Assembly: GCA_943736015.1 (NCBI GenBank)
Contig: OX031065.1
Span: forward strand, 36,594,427 to 36,658,426
Origin: Tridacna crocea
Taxonomy: Eukaryota > Mollusca > Bivalvia > Cardiida > Cardiidae
Direction: 5' to 3'
Length of the DNA stretch: 64,000 bases
Part shown: positions 44,201 through 53,019 of the stretch, piece by piece
Numbering within the stretch: position 1 is the stretch's first letter
Layout: every line of letters starts with the position of its first letter
Translations under genes and position numbers: made by a program
The notes under the pieces: generated by a model
Databases searched by the model: none
What the model was told of the DNA's origin: nothing
Seen by the model: only the letters and a program-made list of their open reading frames with translations

Positions 44201-47200
44201 TTACATCATTGCATCTATTCTTTACATTTCAGTGTATGTTGACAATAGGAAAGAAATCATGAAAGATGATTATGACAAGAAAAACTGGAAATCTAAGCAA
44301 AGGTAGGTTTGTAGGTTTTCCTTCTCTTAACTCATTACCAAATCACAATATTTTAGGCTTGCCCAAATTGATAGCATTTGCAGACAACAAAATAAAGGTG
44401 ACTGAAGATTTGAAATTTGTTTTGTGAAGGGTAGAAAACATTGTGGGAAAAGGAGAAAATGCTTGTTACCAGCATTTTCTCCTTTTCCCACAATGTTTTC
44501 TAAAGGCTTCTTTCTCAGGGGCGTCAAAATTAGAGATTGTGTGTTAATGGGTTAACTCTTATCATACAATCACGACTTTTAACACCCTTGGGAAAGAAGC
44601 CTTTTGAAAACATTTTGGGAAAAAGGAGAATATGCTGGTAACCAGCATTTTCTCCTTTTCCAAAATTGTTCTCTACCCTTCTCTAAACTAATTTCAGTTT
44701 TGAGCCACATTTATTTTTTTCGACTGCAAATGCTTTCGATTTGAAACAGTCTAGAATTCTATTGTTTGGTAAAGAGTTAAAGTTTGCCATGAAGATATCT
44801 AACCTTTTCCCAAACAATCTTTGGATAACCCTTTCCCAAACAAGCCCTTGTTTTTACATGTCTGCAATACACGTCTTTTGAAAACAACGTGGGAAAAGGA
44901 GAAATTGCTCGTAACGAGCAATTTCTCCTCTTCCCACAGTGTTTTCTACCCATTTGGAGAACTTTCAGCCATTTTATCAAATCTGAAATTGTCATCTGCA
45001 AACTCTTTGAGTATGGAAGAGTCTAAAATTTGTCATTTGGGAAAGGGATAATTGGTGAAAGGTTGATTTACAATGACCTGGTAATATACAAGGATGATTT
45101 CCAAGTCTACTGTTGACTTGTTACCAAGAGGATGAATTCATCTGAATTACCTAGGTTTTTTTTTTAGTTTGAAATATACTTTAATTCTGTATGGAACAAG
45201 ATATTAGATTTGCTAAAATTGAAAACAACTTTAGAAAAAAAATAAAACTGGAATAAGGTTATGATATTCTGTCTTCAAGAAAGAAGAAAAAGTTCTGAGA
45301 AAAGGAGAGAATTCTGGTTTCCAGCATTTTCTCCTTTTCTCACAATGTTCTCAAGAGCTACCTTTCCCAAGATTTTTAAAACACAGAATTGCTTGGTAAC
45401 AGATTAAATTGTTAATGTTTTAGGCCTCAGAAGACCACAAGTTCTGTGCTCGACAATGGTCACTGTCTGCACTGTCACAAGGAATTCACAAGTCTGAAAG
45501 ATAGAACACCCTGCAGACATCATAGTGGGTATATAGGTAGGTCGTTTTTGACTCATTATATTCTGGGCCTGTATTCACCAACCATTCTCAAGAACGTTCT
45601 GTGTCTTAATCTTCAAGATTTTCCAGTAGTGAAAGTAACAAAACTTCTGATTGGCTAAACCATATGGTTTAGCCAATCAGAAGTTCTGTTTCTTTCACAC
45701 TGACAAAGTTCTGAAGAATAAGACTAAGAATGTTCTTAAGAATGGTTGGTGAGTGCGGACCTTGAGCTGAATCTTCTGAGCTGAATCCTGTAGCTCAGCT
45801 GGTAAGGTACTAGACATTGAAGCGAGGGTTGTCATGAGTGTGAACCCCAGTGGAGAAGAGCTCTTACCAAAGACTGACAAAGAGCCACCGAGACAGAGCT
45901 CAGCTGATTTCTTTCTCACACCAGGGTCCATATTCACAATTCTTAAGAACATTCTTAGACTTATTTTTCAGAATTTTGACGGTGTGAAAGTAGCAGAACT
46001 TTTGATTGGCTAAACCATATGGTTTAGCCAATCAGAAGTTCTGTTACTTTCACTGGTAGAAAATCTTGAAGAATAAGACAAAGTGTGGCTCAGTGGTAAA
46101 GTGTAGGACTCGTAACCTGGAGGTCCCAGGTTCGAGCCTCGCTGGCTCCACTGGGTTTTTTTCACAGGAGTGTCCTTGGGCAAGACACTTCAGAGCCTAG
46201 CCTAGTACTGGTGAAACCCAGGAAACATGAATATGTGAACTGTCACCGTGATATGACTGAAATACTGTTGAAAGCGGCGTAAAACACCATTCAAACAAAA
46301 AAATAAGACAAAGAATGTTCTTAAGAAAGGTAGGTGAATACGGACCCTGATAATTGTTATTACAATGGTTTATGTGACAAAGCAGCCAATGGCTTGGAAA
46401 GGATATAGTGTGAAGCACTGGTAGAAGAAACTCTGGCGAAACATAGTTAGGTGCACTGGCTCCATGACAAGATTGAAAGGAGGGGAGAGGGGGGCAGAAC
46501 TTAGAACTGATGATAGTCTTTTGGACAGGATTCATTTCTGTCTTTCTGTCTCACTGCATGTCTAACACATGGGTCTCCCATTCATGCTTTGACAATACTT
46601 TTTGAGAGAATGCAGCCAGTCGCTTTGAAAGATTGATGTGCTACGTACTGGTAAAAGCAACAAGACGGCAGAGGAATAGATGAATAGATACCAAATTGAC
46701 AAAGACTTACCGTAGTTAACTCATTACCAAACGGCAAATTTTTAGACTGGTCCAAATTGAAAGCATTTGCAGACGACAAAATAATACTGACTGAAAATTT
46801 GAAATTTGCTTTGTGAAGGGAAGAAAACATTGTGGGAAAAGGAGAAAATGCTGGTTACCAGCATTTTCTCCTTTTCCCACAATGTTTTCTAAAGTCTTCT
46901 TTCTCAGGGTCGTCAAAAGTAGGGACTGTGTGGTAACGGGTTAAACATTGTTTTACCCTTTGCCAAACAATCCCTGGTTTTTACGACCCTGAGAAAGAAG
47001 CCTGTGGAAAACATTGTGGGAAAAGGAGAAAATGCTGGTTACCAGCATTTTCTCCTTTCCCACAATGTTTTCTACCTTGCTGGAAACCAATTTCAATTTT
47101 TGAGTTATGTTCATTTTGTCGTCTGCAAGTGCTTCTAACTTGGACCAGTCTAAAATTTTGTCGTTTGGGAAAGGTTAACTCATTACCAAATGACAAAATT

Positions 47201-48870
47201 TTAGGTTTGTCCAACTTGATAATGAATTATTTGCAGACAACAAAATAAAATTGACTGAAAATTCAAAATTTGTCTTGTGAAAGGTTCAAAACATTGTGGG
47301 AAAAGAGGAAATACTACTTTTCAATATTTCATGGTTATGAAAAATACTACCGGTAATTTCTTGACTGATTTATACAGAGACAGTAGTTCCAGCGCACTAG
47401 TTATCTAGGTAAAATGTTATTCAACCAGATGGAAATTGTAGTTCAGGCACATTGGTTATCTCGTTAAAATGCTACCAAACAAGATGGAAATATGAAATGA
47501 TTTACCATAATTTCCCTTTTTTTTTTGGTCTACATTATAGTAAACAAAATATGGAAGTGTTGTGGTGAGCTGATCTCTAGAAACACAAGCAAAACAAAGA
47601 ACCCTACCCACATGGAACACCAGTCCACTGGGTATGTCTTCTAGTAGTTGTAGTGCTTGCAGTAGTTGTGATGTTTGTTTGTTTTTGCTATGATTATATA
47701 CCATTATGTAATAGATGAAACAACGAACAACTTGTAACCATTTAACAGCCAAAAAACAATTAACTCTGTACCTCACAATCCCGACTTTCAAAGACCCTGA
47801 GAAACAAAGCTTTTGAAATCATTGTAGAAAAAGGAGAAAATACTGGTAACCAGTAGGAAAAATCTTTGGATATTTTTAATATATTGATAATTTTGGGATA
47901 TTTTTAAAGAAAATCTTCTTCGTGGTTGTTTGAACTCAGCACTGTTTTGTAACAGGTTAACTCCTTACCAACAGCCATAAAAAACTTAGACATGTGCAAA
48001 CTGACGGCAGTTGAATACAACAAAGTAACAGGATTTGCTTTTGGTAGTGGAGAAAACATTGTGGGAAAAGAAGAAAATGCTGGTTACCAGCATTTTTTTC
48101 TTTTCCCCCAATGTTTTCTAAAATTGTCTTCCACAGGGTCATTTAAATTGGGGTTGTGTTGTAAAGGTTTATTCCATTACCACAACACAACCCCCAGTTT
48201 TTAATAACCCTGGGAAATTAAGACTTTTGATTATCTTGTGGGAAAAGAAGAAAATGCTGGTAACCAGCATTTTCTTCTTTTCCCACAATGTTTTCGAAAG
48301 GCTTCTATCTCAGGGTCGTAAAAACCAGGGATTGCTTGGTAAAGGGTTAATTTGTCCTCTTCAGATACCTTCAAGTTGGGCCAGTCTAAAATGTTGTCAT
48401 GTGGTAAAGCGTTGACCCATTACCACACAATCCCTACTTTTGACGACCCTGAGAAAGAACCCTTTAGAAAACACTGTTGGAAAAGGAGAAAATGCGGGTA
48501 ACCACCATCGTCTCCTTTTCCCCTTTTCCCTCCTTTTCTCCTTTTTTATGAAAGAGCATGTATTCAGGATTTTATAATGTTTTCTACCTTTCAGAAAACA
48601 AATTTCAAATTTTCAGTCTCTTTTATTTTGTCGTCAGCAAATGCTTTTGATTTGGACAAGCCTAAGATACTGTCATTTGGTCATGAGTTAGTTAAATGAT
48701 TGTTTTTTCTCTGTTTAATTCCAGATGTGTGGAGGTACCAACGCATGTATGGAGGGCTCATGCCAGATCTGACCATAAAGACAGAAAAGCTGGTGCAAAG
48801 AGTGTGGTGGAGAGGAACTAGTGATGACTTTAACTTACAGCATTTCTTTTTCTCTTTTCACATGCAGTAA
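38141..48870 (+). CDS. Unrecognised Cys/His-cluster, coiled-coil protein gene, 6 exons (5' end missing)
   Basis: Exons 38141-38275, 40019-40632, 42603-42696, 44233-44302, 45424-45536 and 48725-48870 join in one open frame of about 390 codons ending in TAA. Seen: an N-terminal block rich in Cys (AVCCCRKRL) and Tyr/Asp; basic clusters PPKRKK and RKRKRK that could be nuclear signals; a charged helical region (exons 2-4) likely to be coiled coil; and a putative zinc knuckle in exon 5, C-x2-C-x13-C-x3-H. I do not recognise the family. The first exon's acceptor implies an upstream exon, unless translation begins at ATG 38119. The last-exon frame is chosen by phase, and a further exon supplying more Cys residues could be missing. 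Introns are 0.9 to 3.2 kb and filled with MITEs. Confidence 0.8.
38395..38635 (+). mobile_element. Decayed MITE in first visible intron of the unnamed gene
   Basis: CGAGCATTTTCTCCTTTCAC and an R end (TGGACAAATCTAAAATTTTG); ascending arm replaced by A-rich sequence. Confidence 0.65.
38742..38969 (+). mobile_element. TTAA hairpin MITE, family A
   Basis: Full copy with two mismatches in the hairpin (GGTAGCC). Confidence 0.95.
39048..39531 (-). mobile_element. MITE split by a second MITE
   Basis: R-arm start at 39048-39089 (TTTGCCAGATGG...AAAGCA), then the nested copy 39090-39320, then decayed hairpin (GGTTACCGGCATTTTC) and an end at TTAA 39528. Confidence 0.75.
39090..39320 (-). mobile_element. 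TTAA hairpin MITE, family A, nested
   Basis: Full copy inserted in the R arm of an older copy. Confidence 0.94.
39528..39756 (+). mobile_element. TTAA hairpin MITE, family A
   Basis: Full copy sharing TTAA with neighbours on both sides. Confidence 0.95.
39753..39980 (-). mobile_element. TTAA hairpin MITE, family A, CACTGTG variant
   Basis: Hairpin base reads AACACTGTGGG and CCTGCAGTGTT. Ends 38 bp before the acceptor at 40019; contains a good acceptor-like site at 39918. Confidence 0.95.
40019..40632 (+). CDS. Unnamed gene, large exon
   Basis: 614 bp, acceptor atttgcag, donor gtataa. Begins VDTKYDFGRDRLLCVKAYFY, contains an Asp/Glu/Lys linker with PPKRKKMTKTQ and KRKRKM, and ends in a helix-forming stretch (DTLDKVQQTLMTKAAAVQKE). 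This is the longest non-repeat open frame in its region and uses no repeat sequence. Confidence 0.88.
40728..40866. repeat. 139 bp palindromic repeat in an intron
   Basis: GTGAAAGATCGAAATTTATT and complement flank a CACGAGTG/CACTCGTG stem; nearly full-length hairpin. Confidence 0.88.
41225..41418 (-). mobile_element. MITE with one hairpin arm deleted
   Basis: GGTTACCAG passes directly to AAGTCTTCTTTCTCAGGG; right TTAA replaced. Confidence 0.88.
41512..41727 (-). mobile_element. TTAA hairpin MITE, left end truncated
   Basis: From ATATGACAAAATTTTAGAC to GGGTTAA; hairpin intact. Confidence 0.92.
41748..41870. mobile_element. Decayed MITE
   Basis: GAAAACATGTTGGAAAAAG and GGTTACCAGC with no clear ends. 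Confidence 0.55.
41870..42069 (+). repeat. 18-19 bp minisatellite
   Basis: About ten units of CACTACATAATTGACACAA with variants. Confidence 0.93.
42170..42296 (-). mobile_element. Decayed MITE
   Basis: AACATTGTGGAAAATGGAAG and a right end GCAGGGTTAA. Confidence 0.65.
42357..42583 (-). mobile_element. TTAA hairpin MITE, family B
   Basis: Perfect hairpin ending CCCACAGTGTTTTC. Lies 19 bp from the acceptor at 42603 and supplies a second acceptor-like site (CAG ending 42521) on the gene's strand. Confidence 0.96.
42603..42696 (+). CDS. Unnamed gene, coiled-coil exon
   Basis: 94 bp, acceptor ttttag, donor gtatgg, phase 0 in and 1 out. Encodes TQLEKRREERRQHLEWKKNI and LEMNRQWQDVR. A family B MITE ends 19 bp before the acceptor. 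Confidence 0.82.
42742..43626 (-). mobile_element. MITE split by an AACAAGAG element
   Basis: R arm and hairpin to CCTACAATTT, then insertion, then L arm from TTCTTTCTCAGGG to GGGTTAA. Confidence 0.88.
42904..43569 (-). mobile_element. AACAAGAG (HINE-like) element
   Basis: On the minus strand it runs AACAAGAGGGCCATGATGGC to CTGGCCTTCGGCCAG hairpin plus TGGAGCTAA (CTRR). Contains units with AACCATAAGGCCTAG, a (CCAT)n run (42950-42998) and a G run of about 20 (43407-43425). Confidence 0.85.
43623..43848 (-). mobile_element. Diverged TTAA hairpin MITE
   Basis: TTAA at both ends, shared with neighbours; hairpin GGTTGCCAGCATTTTCTC only half conserved. Confidence 0.85.
43845..44074 (-). mobile_element. 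TTAA hairpin MITE, family A
   Basis: Full copy in a chain with the preceding one. Confidence 0.95.
44233..44302 (+). CDS. Unnamed gene, short charged exon
   Basis: 70 bp, acceptor atttcag, donor gtaggt. Encodes VYVDNRKEIMKDDYDKKNWK and SKQ. Phase fits both neighbours; a MITE starts 24 bp past the donor. Confidence 0.8.
44327..44555 (-). mobile_element. TTAA hairpin MITE, family A
   Basis: Starts 24 bp after the donor at 44302; right TTAA shared with the next copy. Confidence 0.95.
44552..44780 (+). mobile_element. TTAA hairpin MITE, family A
   Basis: Hairpin base changed to ATTTTGGGAAAA and TTTTCCAAAATT, a largely matched change in both arms. Confidence 0.94.
44825..45051 (+). mobile_element. 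Hairpin MITE, family B
   Basis: ATAA at both ends in place of TTAA. Hairpin GGAGAAATTGCTCGTAACGA intact. A 25 bp fragment of another copy precedes it. Confidence 0.94.
45181..45407 (-). mobile_element. Diverged TTAA hairpin MITE
   Basis: Hairpin centre GGTTTCCAGC; right TTAA 16 bp before the acceptor at 45424. Confidence 0.8.
45424..45536 (+). CDS. Unnamed gene, Cys/His exon
   Basis: 113 bp, acceptor gttttag, donor gtaggt. Encodes NGHCLHCHKEFTSLKDRTPC followed by RHHSGYIG, a candidate zinc-binding site. A diverged MITE ends 16 bp before the acceptor. Confidence 0.82.
45564..45762. mobile_element. GTATTCACC palindromic MITE
   Basis: Uninterrupted copy: CTGATTGGCTAAACCATATG palindrome at the centre and AATGGTTGGTGAGTGCGG at the right end. 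Confidence 0.9.
45785..45922 (+). mobile_element. Partial tRNA-like SINE
   Basis: TGTAGCTCAGCTGGTAAGGT resembles an A box and GAGTGTGAACCCC a B box; no intact cloverleaf. Confidence 0.55.
45923..46348. mobile_element. GTATTCACC palindromic MITE split by a SINE
   Basis: Left end AGGGTCCATATTCAC, right end GTGAATACGGACCCT; the SINE 46084-46306 lies in the right arm. Confidence 0.88.
46084..46306 (+). mobile_element. tRNA-derived SINE
   Basis: Head TGGCTCAGTGGTAAAGTGTA, B box GGTTCGAGCC, tail CATTCAAACAAAAAA. Target duplication AATAAGACAAAG on both sides. Related to 52779-53008. Confidence 0.92.
46716..46944 (-). mobile_element. TTAA hairpin MITE, family A
   Basis: Full, perfect-hairpin copy. 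Confidence 0.96.
46952..47178 (+). mobile_element. TTAA hairpin MITE, family A
   Basis: Left target TTTA, right TTAA shared with the next fragment. Confidence 0.94.
47175..47325 (-). mobile_element. MITE left half
   Basis: R arm and ascending hairpin arm only, stopping after GGGAAAAGAGGAAATAC. Confidence 0.88.
47760..47960 (+). mobile_element. MITE with hairpin truncated
   Basis: TTAA both ends and L arm kept; after GGTAACCAGTAGG an unrelated AT-rich segment replaces the descending arm and R arm. Confidence 0.82.
47957..48171 (-). mobile_element. TTAA hairpin MITE, GAAGAA variant
   Basis: Hairpin arms GGGAAAAGAAGAAAATGC and TTTTTTTCTTTTCCC, changed in both arms; right target TTTA. Confidence 0.92.
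48168..48350. mobile_element. Two-L-arm (L/L') palindromic MITE
   Basis: Both flanks are L-type (AACCCTGGGAAATTAAG on the left, TCTATCTCAGGGTCG on the right). Hairpin GGGAAAAGAAGAAAATGC is matched by CATTTTCTTCTTTTCCC. No R arm. Confidence 0.9.
48412..48691 (+). mobile_element. TTAA hairpin MITE, family A, hairpin expanded
   Basis: Pyrimidine-rich insertion (CTCCTTTTCCCCTTTTCCC) after the centre. Right end 33 bp before the acceptor at 48725. An R-end fragment (48351-48411) precedes it. Confidence 0.9.
48725..48870 (+). CDS. Unnamed gene, probable terminal exon
   Basis: 146 bp after attccag. By phase it encodes DVWRYQRMYGGLMPDLTIKT, EKLVQRVWWRGTSDDFN and a short tail, stopping at TAA 48868-48870. 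A different frame of the same exon stops earlier, so the C-terminus is less certain. A MITE ends 33 bp upstream. Confidence 0.65.
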
Positions 48871-48905
48871 TTGTGGCAACTTCGTACTAGGATTTGAACC
48901 CTCTA

Positions 48906-49074
48906 CAACTTAATCACAAGTTTTAGTGATCCAGGAAGCAGCCTTTTAAAAACATTGTGTGAAAAGGAGAAAATGCTGGTAACCAGCATTTTCTCTTTTC
49001 CAACAAATTTTTGTACCAAACACATATTTTGTCGTCAGCAAATGCTTTCAATTTTGTTGTTTGGTAAAGAATTC
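48906..49074 (+). mobile_element. Short MITE with deletions in both arms
   Basis: Hairpin conserved; R arm shortened (GTCAGCAAATGCTTTCAATT). Confidence 0.85.
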
Positions 49075-49234
49075 AGTGAACTTCTAGACAGCATGTGACT
49101 TTTATGTATGAATTTCTTGCTTTATATTAAAATTTTCTAATTAAAGCTTTATTTGTTGGTTTGAGTTTTATACTGAATTCAGATGCTAGTACATGTATTA
49201 TTTATTTATGGATAAAGCAGTAGCATTAAACAAA

Positions 49235-49345
49235 TGTGCCGTGCCCTGAAACGGGGTCTAAATGCATCTGCGAAAAGTATCGATGGAGGCCAGCCTGCAC
49301 AGTCCGCGCAGGCTGACCTGGGCCAAAACTTTTGGTCTATTTTCT
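49235..49345 (+). repeat. Dispersed GCACAG-type repeat
   Basis: CCTGCACAGTCCGCGCAGGC is a short palindrome; related decayed pieces near 12470-12500, 16795-16830 and 21225-21245. Confidence 0.55.
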
Positions 49346-49437
49346 GTATGTCAAAGGACTATTCTACCTTTGGATTCAATCATTTGTTAGAGAAAATGGA
49401 CGAAATGGCTCCATAGTAATGTAATTACCTGCAGTAT

Positions 49438-49665
49438 TTAACCCTTTCCCAAACAAGCCCTGGTTTTTACGTGTCTGCAGTAAAAGTCTTTTGAAAACAC
49501 TGTGGGAAAAAGAGAAATTGCTCGTAACGAGCAATTTCTCCTTTTCCCATAGTGTTTTCTACCCTTTTTGAGAACTTTCTGCCATTTTCTCCAAATCTAA
49601 AATTGTTGTCTACAAACTCTTTTGGTTTGGAAGAGTCCAAAATTTGTCATTTGGGAAAGGGTTAA
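49438..49665 (+). mobile_element. TTAA hairpin MITE, family B
   Basis: Full copy; right TTAA is also the left TTAA of the GGTAGT element. Confidence 0.96.
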
Positions 49666-50035
49666 GGTAGTAGACTCCTAATACCTCTATTACTGAATTG
49701 CATAAAGTTTTCTTGATAGTTGATAAATATGGATTTATTCAGGAATAATACTTTCGCATATTTTTTTTTAATGGACCAGAAGTTTCTTTATGCCTATTTT
49801 GAAATTATTCGTAGATACTTTTGTTAGTTTCCAGAAAAGGGAGGTAATTACTATCTCTCTTTGTAATGAAAATATAGTGGTTTTAGATTCATAAATGATA
49901 ATTCTAGAAAAGACAAAAAGAGAAAAGTGGCTTAATTAAAGCAGTACAATAACACTCTTTTTTAATCATAGCAAATTTTGTAGGTTAACATTATTATGGA
50001 AATAGCTGTTTTCTATTAGGGGTCTACTACGTTAA
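49662..50035. mobile_element. TTAA-flanked GGTAGTAGACT element, 374 bp
   Basis: TIRs GGTAGTAGACTCCTAATA and GGGGTCTACTACG side, TTAA at both edges. Interior matches 2930-3180 (AAAAGGGAGGTAATTA). Confidence 0.92.
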
Positions 50036-50341
50036 TAGCACACGGAGATGCATTAAGCCCCCTTTTGCCAGAGCATTGCTCAAATAGGTTCTTACTTTTT
50101 TGGAAATGCAAGAAGGAGGCTAACTCATGTATATATGCTGAAGCACACCATTCATATTTATCTCTCTTCTTCAGTTATGTTATGCGAGTTCGAAGTTTGC
50201 TTGGTGTTATATACAGATTTCAACATAATTTCAAGTCTAATGATAGTGGCCAGTGCACCTGTCAATGGGTCCTGGAATTAATTTTTGGAGCACATGCTCT
50301 TTGAACAACGCATTTTCCAAAGAACACACATAAATTCACAT

Positions 50342-50574
50342 TTAACCCTACTCTGCACAGTGCAGACTTTTAACGACCCTTGGAAATAAGCCTTTTGAAA
50401 ACATAGAGGGAAAAGAAGAAAATGCTGGAAACCAGGATTTTCTCCTTTTCCCACAATCTTTCCTACCCTAATCTAATAAAAATTGCACAATTTGAGACAT
50501 GTTGAAATGATTGTCGTCTGCAAATGCTTTCAATTTGGACAAGGCTAGAATTTCGACGTCTGCTAAAGTATTAA
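50342..50574 (+). mobile_element. TTAA hairpin MITE, family A
   Basis: Hairpin arms with several mismatches; ends intact. Confidence 0.93.
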
Positions 50575-50598
50575 CAACTTTCATTGAGGAGAGAGGAA

Positions 50599-50826
50599 TT
50601 AACCCATTACCACACAATCCTTAATTTTGACCCCCCCTGAGAAAGAAACCTTAAAAAAACATTGTGGGAAAAGGAGAAAATGCTGGTAACCAGCATTTTC
50701 TCCTTTTCCCACAATGTTTTCTACCCTTCACAAAACAAATTTCAAATTTTCAGTCACTTTTATTGTCGTCTGCAAATGCTTTCAATTTGGACAAGCATAA
50801 AATATTGTCGTTTGGTAATGGGTTAG
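50599..50826 (+). mobile_element. TTAA hairpin MITE, family A
   Basis: Perfect hairpin; right target TTAG. Confidence 0.96.
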
Positions 50827-50922
50827 TCTTATCCAATGACTATCTTAAATCTCATAATGGAGCTTGACCAAGCTGGAATTTAAGCTCACAATGCCAGGAA
50901 TACTAGCCTTGTCCATTATCAA

Positions 50923-51152
50923 TTAACTCTTTACCACTCGACAAAATTATGCACTGGTTCAAATTGAAAGCATTTTGCAGACGACAAAATAAAGGTGACT
51001 GAAAAATTGAACTTTGTTCTGGGAAGGGTAGAAAACACTGTAGGAAAAGGAGAAAATGCTGGTTACCAGCATTTTCTCCTTTTCCTACAGTGTTTTCAAA
51101 AGGCTTGTTTCTCAGGGGCGTCAAAAGTAGGGATTGTGTGGTAATGGGTTAA
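50923..51152 (-). mobile_element. TTAA hairpin MITE, family A, covarying base
   Basis: Hairpin base AACACTGTAGGAAAAGG is matched by CCTTTTCCTACAGTGTT: three positions changed in both arms. Confidence 0.96.
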
Positions 51153-51214
51153 GCTTTCAAGCTTGATAAAGAATCTTGATTAACCTAGTAGAATTTTGCT
51201 TTTGATGGGACTAG

Positions 51215-51360
51215 TTTTACCCCCGCAAAAGGAATGTTTTCGGGGGTATACTGGAATCAGCCTGTCTGTTCCTGTGTCTGTCTGTGTGTTTGTCTGTGTA
51301 CAAAATACATGTTCTGTCAAAGCACTGGCAGGGGTATAAAGTCACATTCAGTGACAGCTC
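51215..51360. repeat. Dispersed repeat, inverted copy of 12540-12725
   Basis: From CGGGGGTATACTGGAATCAG to GCAGGGGTATAAAGTCACAT around a TGTCTGTC core. Confidence 0.75.
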
Positions 51361-51912
51361 TAGGTTTTGGAAGGTTAGAAAACAGAGGAAAAGGACCTCT
51401 TACCAGTGTTCCAATCTTTTTTCAAAAGTCAACTGCTCAGGGTGTTAGATGTAAGATTGTGTGGTTCAGAGTGAACCAAAGCTGAAAACATTGTGGAAAA
51501 AATAGGAAATACTGGTAAAAGAGTATGTTCACCTTTTCCAGAATGTTTTCTACCATTTTAGATACAAATCTTATATCTTATTTGTTGTCTTAAAAAGCTT
51601 TCCGTTTGGCACAGTCTGCTATTTTGTTGTTTTGTAAAGGCTTATCATCTCTGATGATCAGATAGCTAGACATGAAGTTTAAGATTTAGAACTGAACAAA
51701 GATACTCTTTTTAGTGGTAAAGGGTTATTCTTTTAACAGATGACAAAATTTTTGGTTCATGTGTATTGAAAGCTCTTGAGTTGACAATACATGGCTCAAA
51801 GAAAAGATTATCCATGAGAAAACATAGTGGGAAATTAAGGAAATGCTTATTATCAGCATTTTCTCCTTTTCCCACACTGTGTTCAAAAACCTTTAAACTC
51901 AAGATGAAGAGT
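51360..51912. mobile_element. Three decayed MITE pieces
   Basis: 51360-51470 (L side right), 51480-51640 (hairpin and R arm), 51722-51912 (R to L, CAGCATTTTCTCCTTTTCCC). Confidence 0.65.
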
Positions 51913-52555
51913 TAGATACAGGGTGTCTGGAAAGTATGGTAACAATTCATACACTAATATTACGTAGCTTTATTGGATAGGAAGATAAAAATACATATGC
52001 ATGTAGATAACATGTAAGTTTTTTTTATGATAATTTCATTCAATTTATTTTACACTACGCACTTTATATACAGATTTTCAAGTACCTTTTTTTTGTCAAT
52101 GGCGTCATTTTTGTTATACATATATGTATATGTTTTCATTGTGATTGCCCACTATGCTCCTTCCATTCTCAACACACCATGAAGTTGTCAATCACTGTAG
52201 CATATTTACCCATGTTAATTTTTTTTTTCACATTTAATTATCTCTTAACAACATGCATGTGCTGTCTAGTTAAAGATTATATACCTTTGACTTTAAATAA
52301 CCCAAAAGAAAGAAGTCGCACAGGCTGAAGTAGGGACTGTGTGCAGGCCTCTAAAGTCAGAAATCTTAAACATAACTTAATTTTACCTATCACTAAATGA
52401 ACATGTATCATATAAAAAGTCTATCACAGTATTAGATGTGTTTGCAGAAACACCATCCTGCATAAGTCTTTTTTACAGTGTTCGGGACTTCTTTTCAAGC
52501 ACGAAACCAAACATATTTTTCCAAGGCGATAGGCACGACCGGGAATTAATTGTGT
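51913..52555. other. Non-genic stretch
   Basis: AT-rich, no feature recognised. Confidence 0.5.
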
Positions 52556-52557
52556 CC

Positions 52558-53015
52558 TTAATTCATTACCAAACGACAAAATTTAAGGTTTGTCCAAATC
52601 GAAAGCATTTGCAGACGACAAATTAAAAGTGACTGAAAATTTGGAATTTGTTTTGTGAAGGGTAGAAAACATTGTGGGAAAAGGAGAAAATGCTGGTTAC
52701 CAGCATTTTCTCCTTTTCCTACAATGTTTTGTAAGGGCTTCTTTCTCAGGGTCATCAAAAGTAGGGATTGTGTGGTAAGTTTGTTTGTTTGAATGGTGTT
52801 TTACGCCGCTTTCAACAATATTTCTGTGATATCACGGCTGTTCACATATTCATGTTTCCTTGGTTTCACCAGCACTAGGCTAGGCTCTAAAGTGTCTTGC
52901 CCAAGGACACTCCTGCGAAAAAAATCAGTGGAGCTAGTGAGGCTCGAACCGGGGACCTCCAGATCACGAGTCCTGCACTTTTCAACTGAGCCACACAGGA
53001 CCCTAAATGGGTTAA
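52558..53015 (-). mobile_element. TTAA hairpin MITE with a SINE in its last 12 bp
   Basis: R arm, hairpin and L arm run to GTGTGGTAA, then the SINE, then TAAATGGGTTAA completes the end. Confidence 0.88.
52779..53008 (-). mobile_element. tRNA-derived SINE
   Basis: Reverse complement: TGTGTGGCTCAGTTGAAAAG head, GGTTCGAGCC B box, GTCCTTGGGCAAGACACTT body, GGCGTAAAACACCATTCAAA tail. The minus-strand ORF over it is SINE-derived. Confidence 0.9.
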
Positions 53016-53019
53016 AGAC

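Noticed and set aside
46084-46154. tRNA gene (Thr-like anticodon region)
   Set aside because: Continuous with a SINE body and tail, with a 12 bp target duplication around the whole unit.
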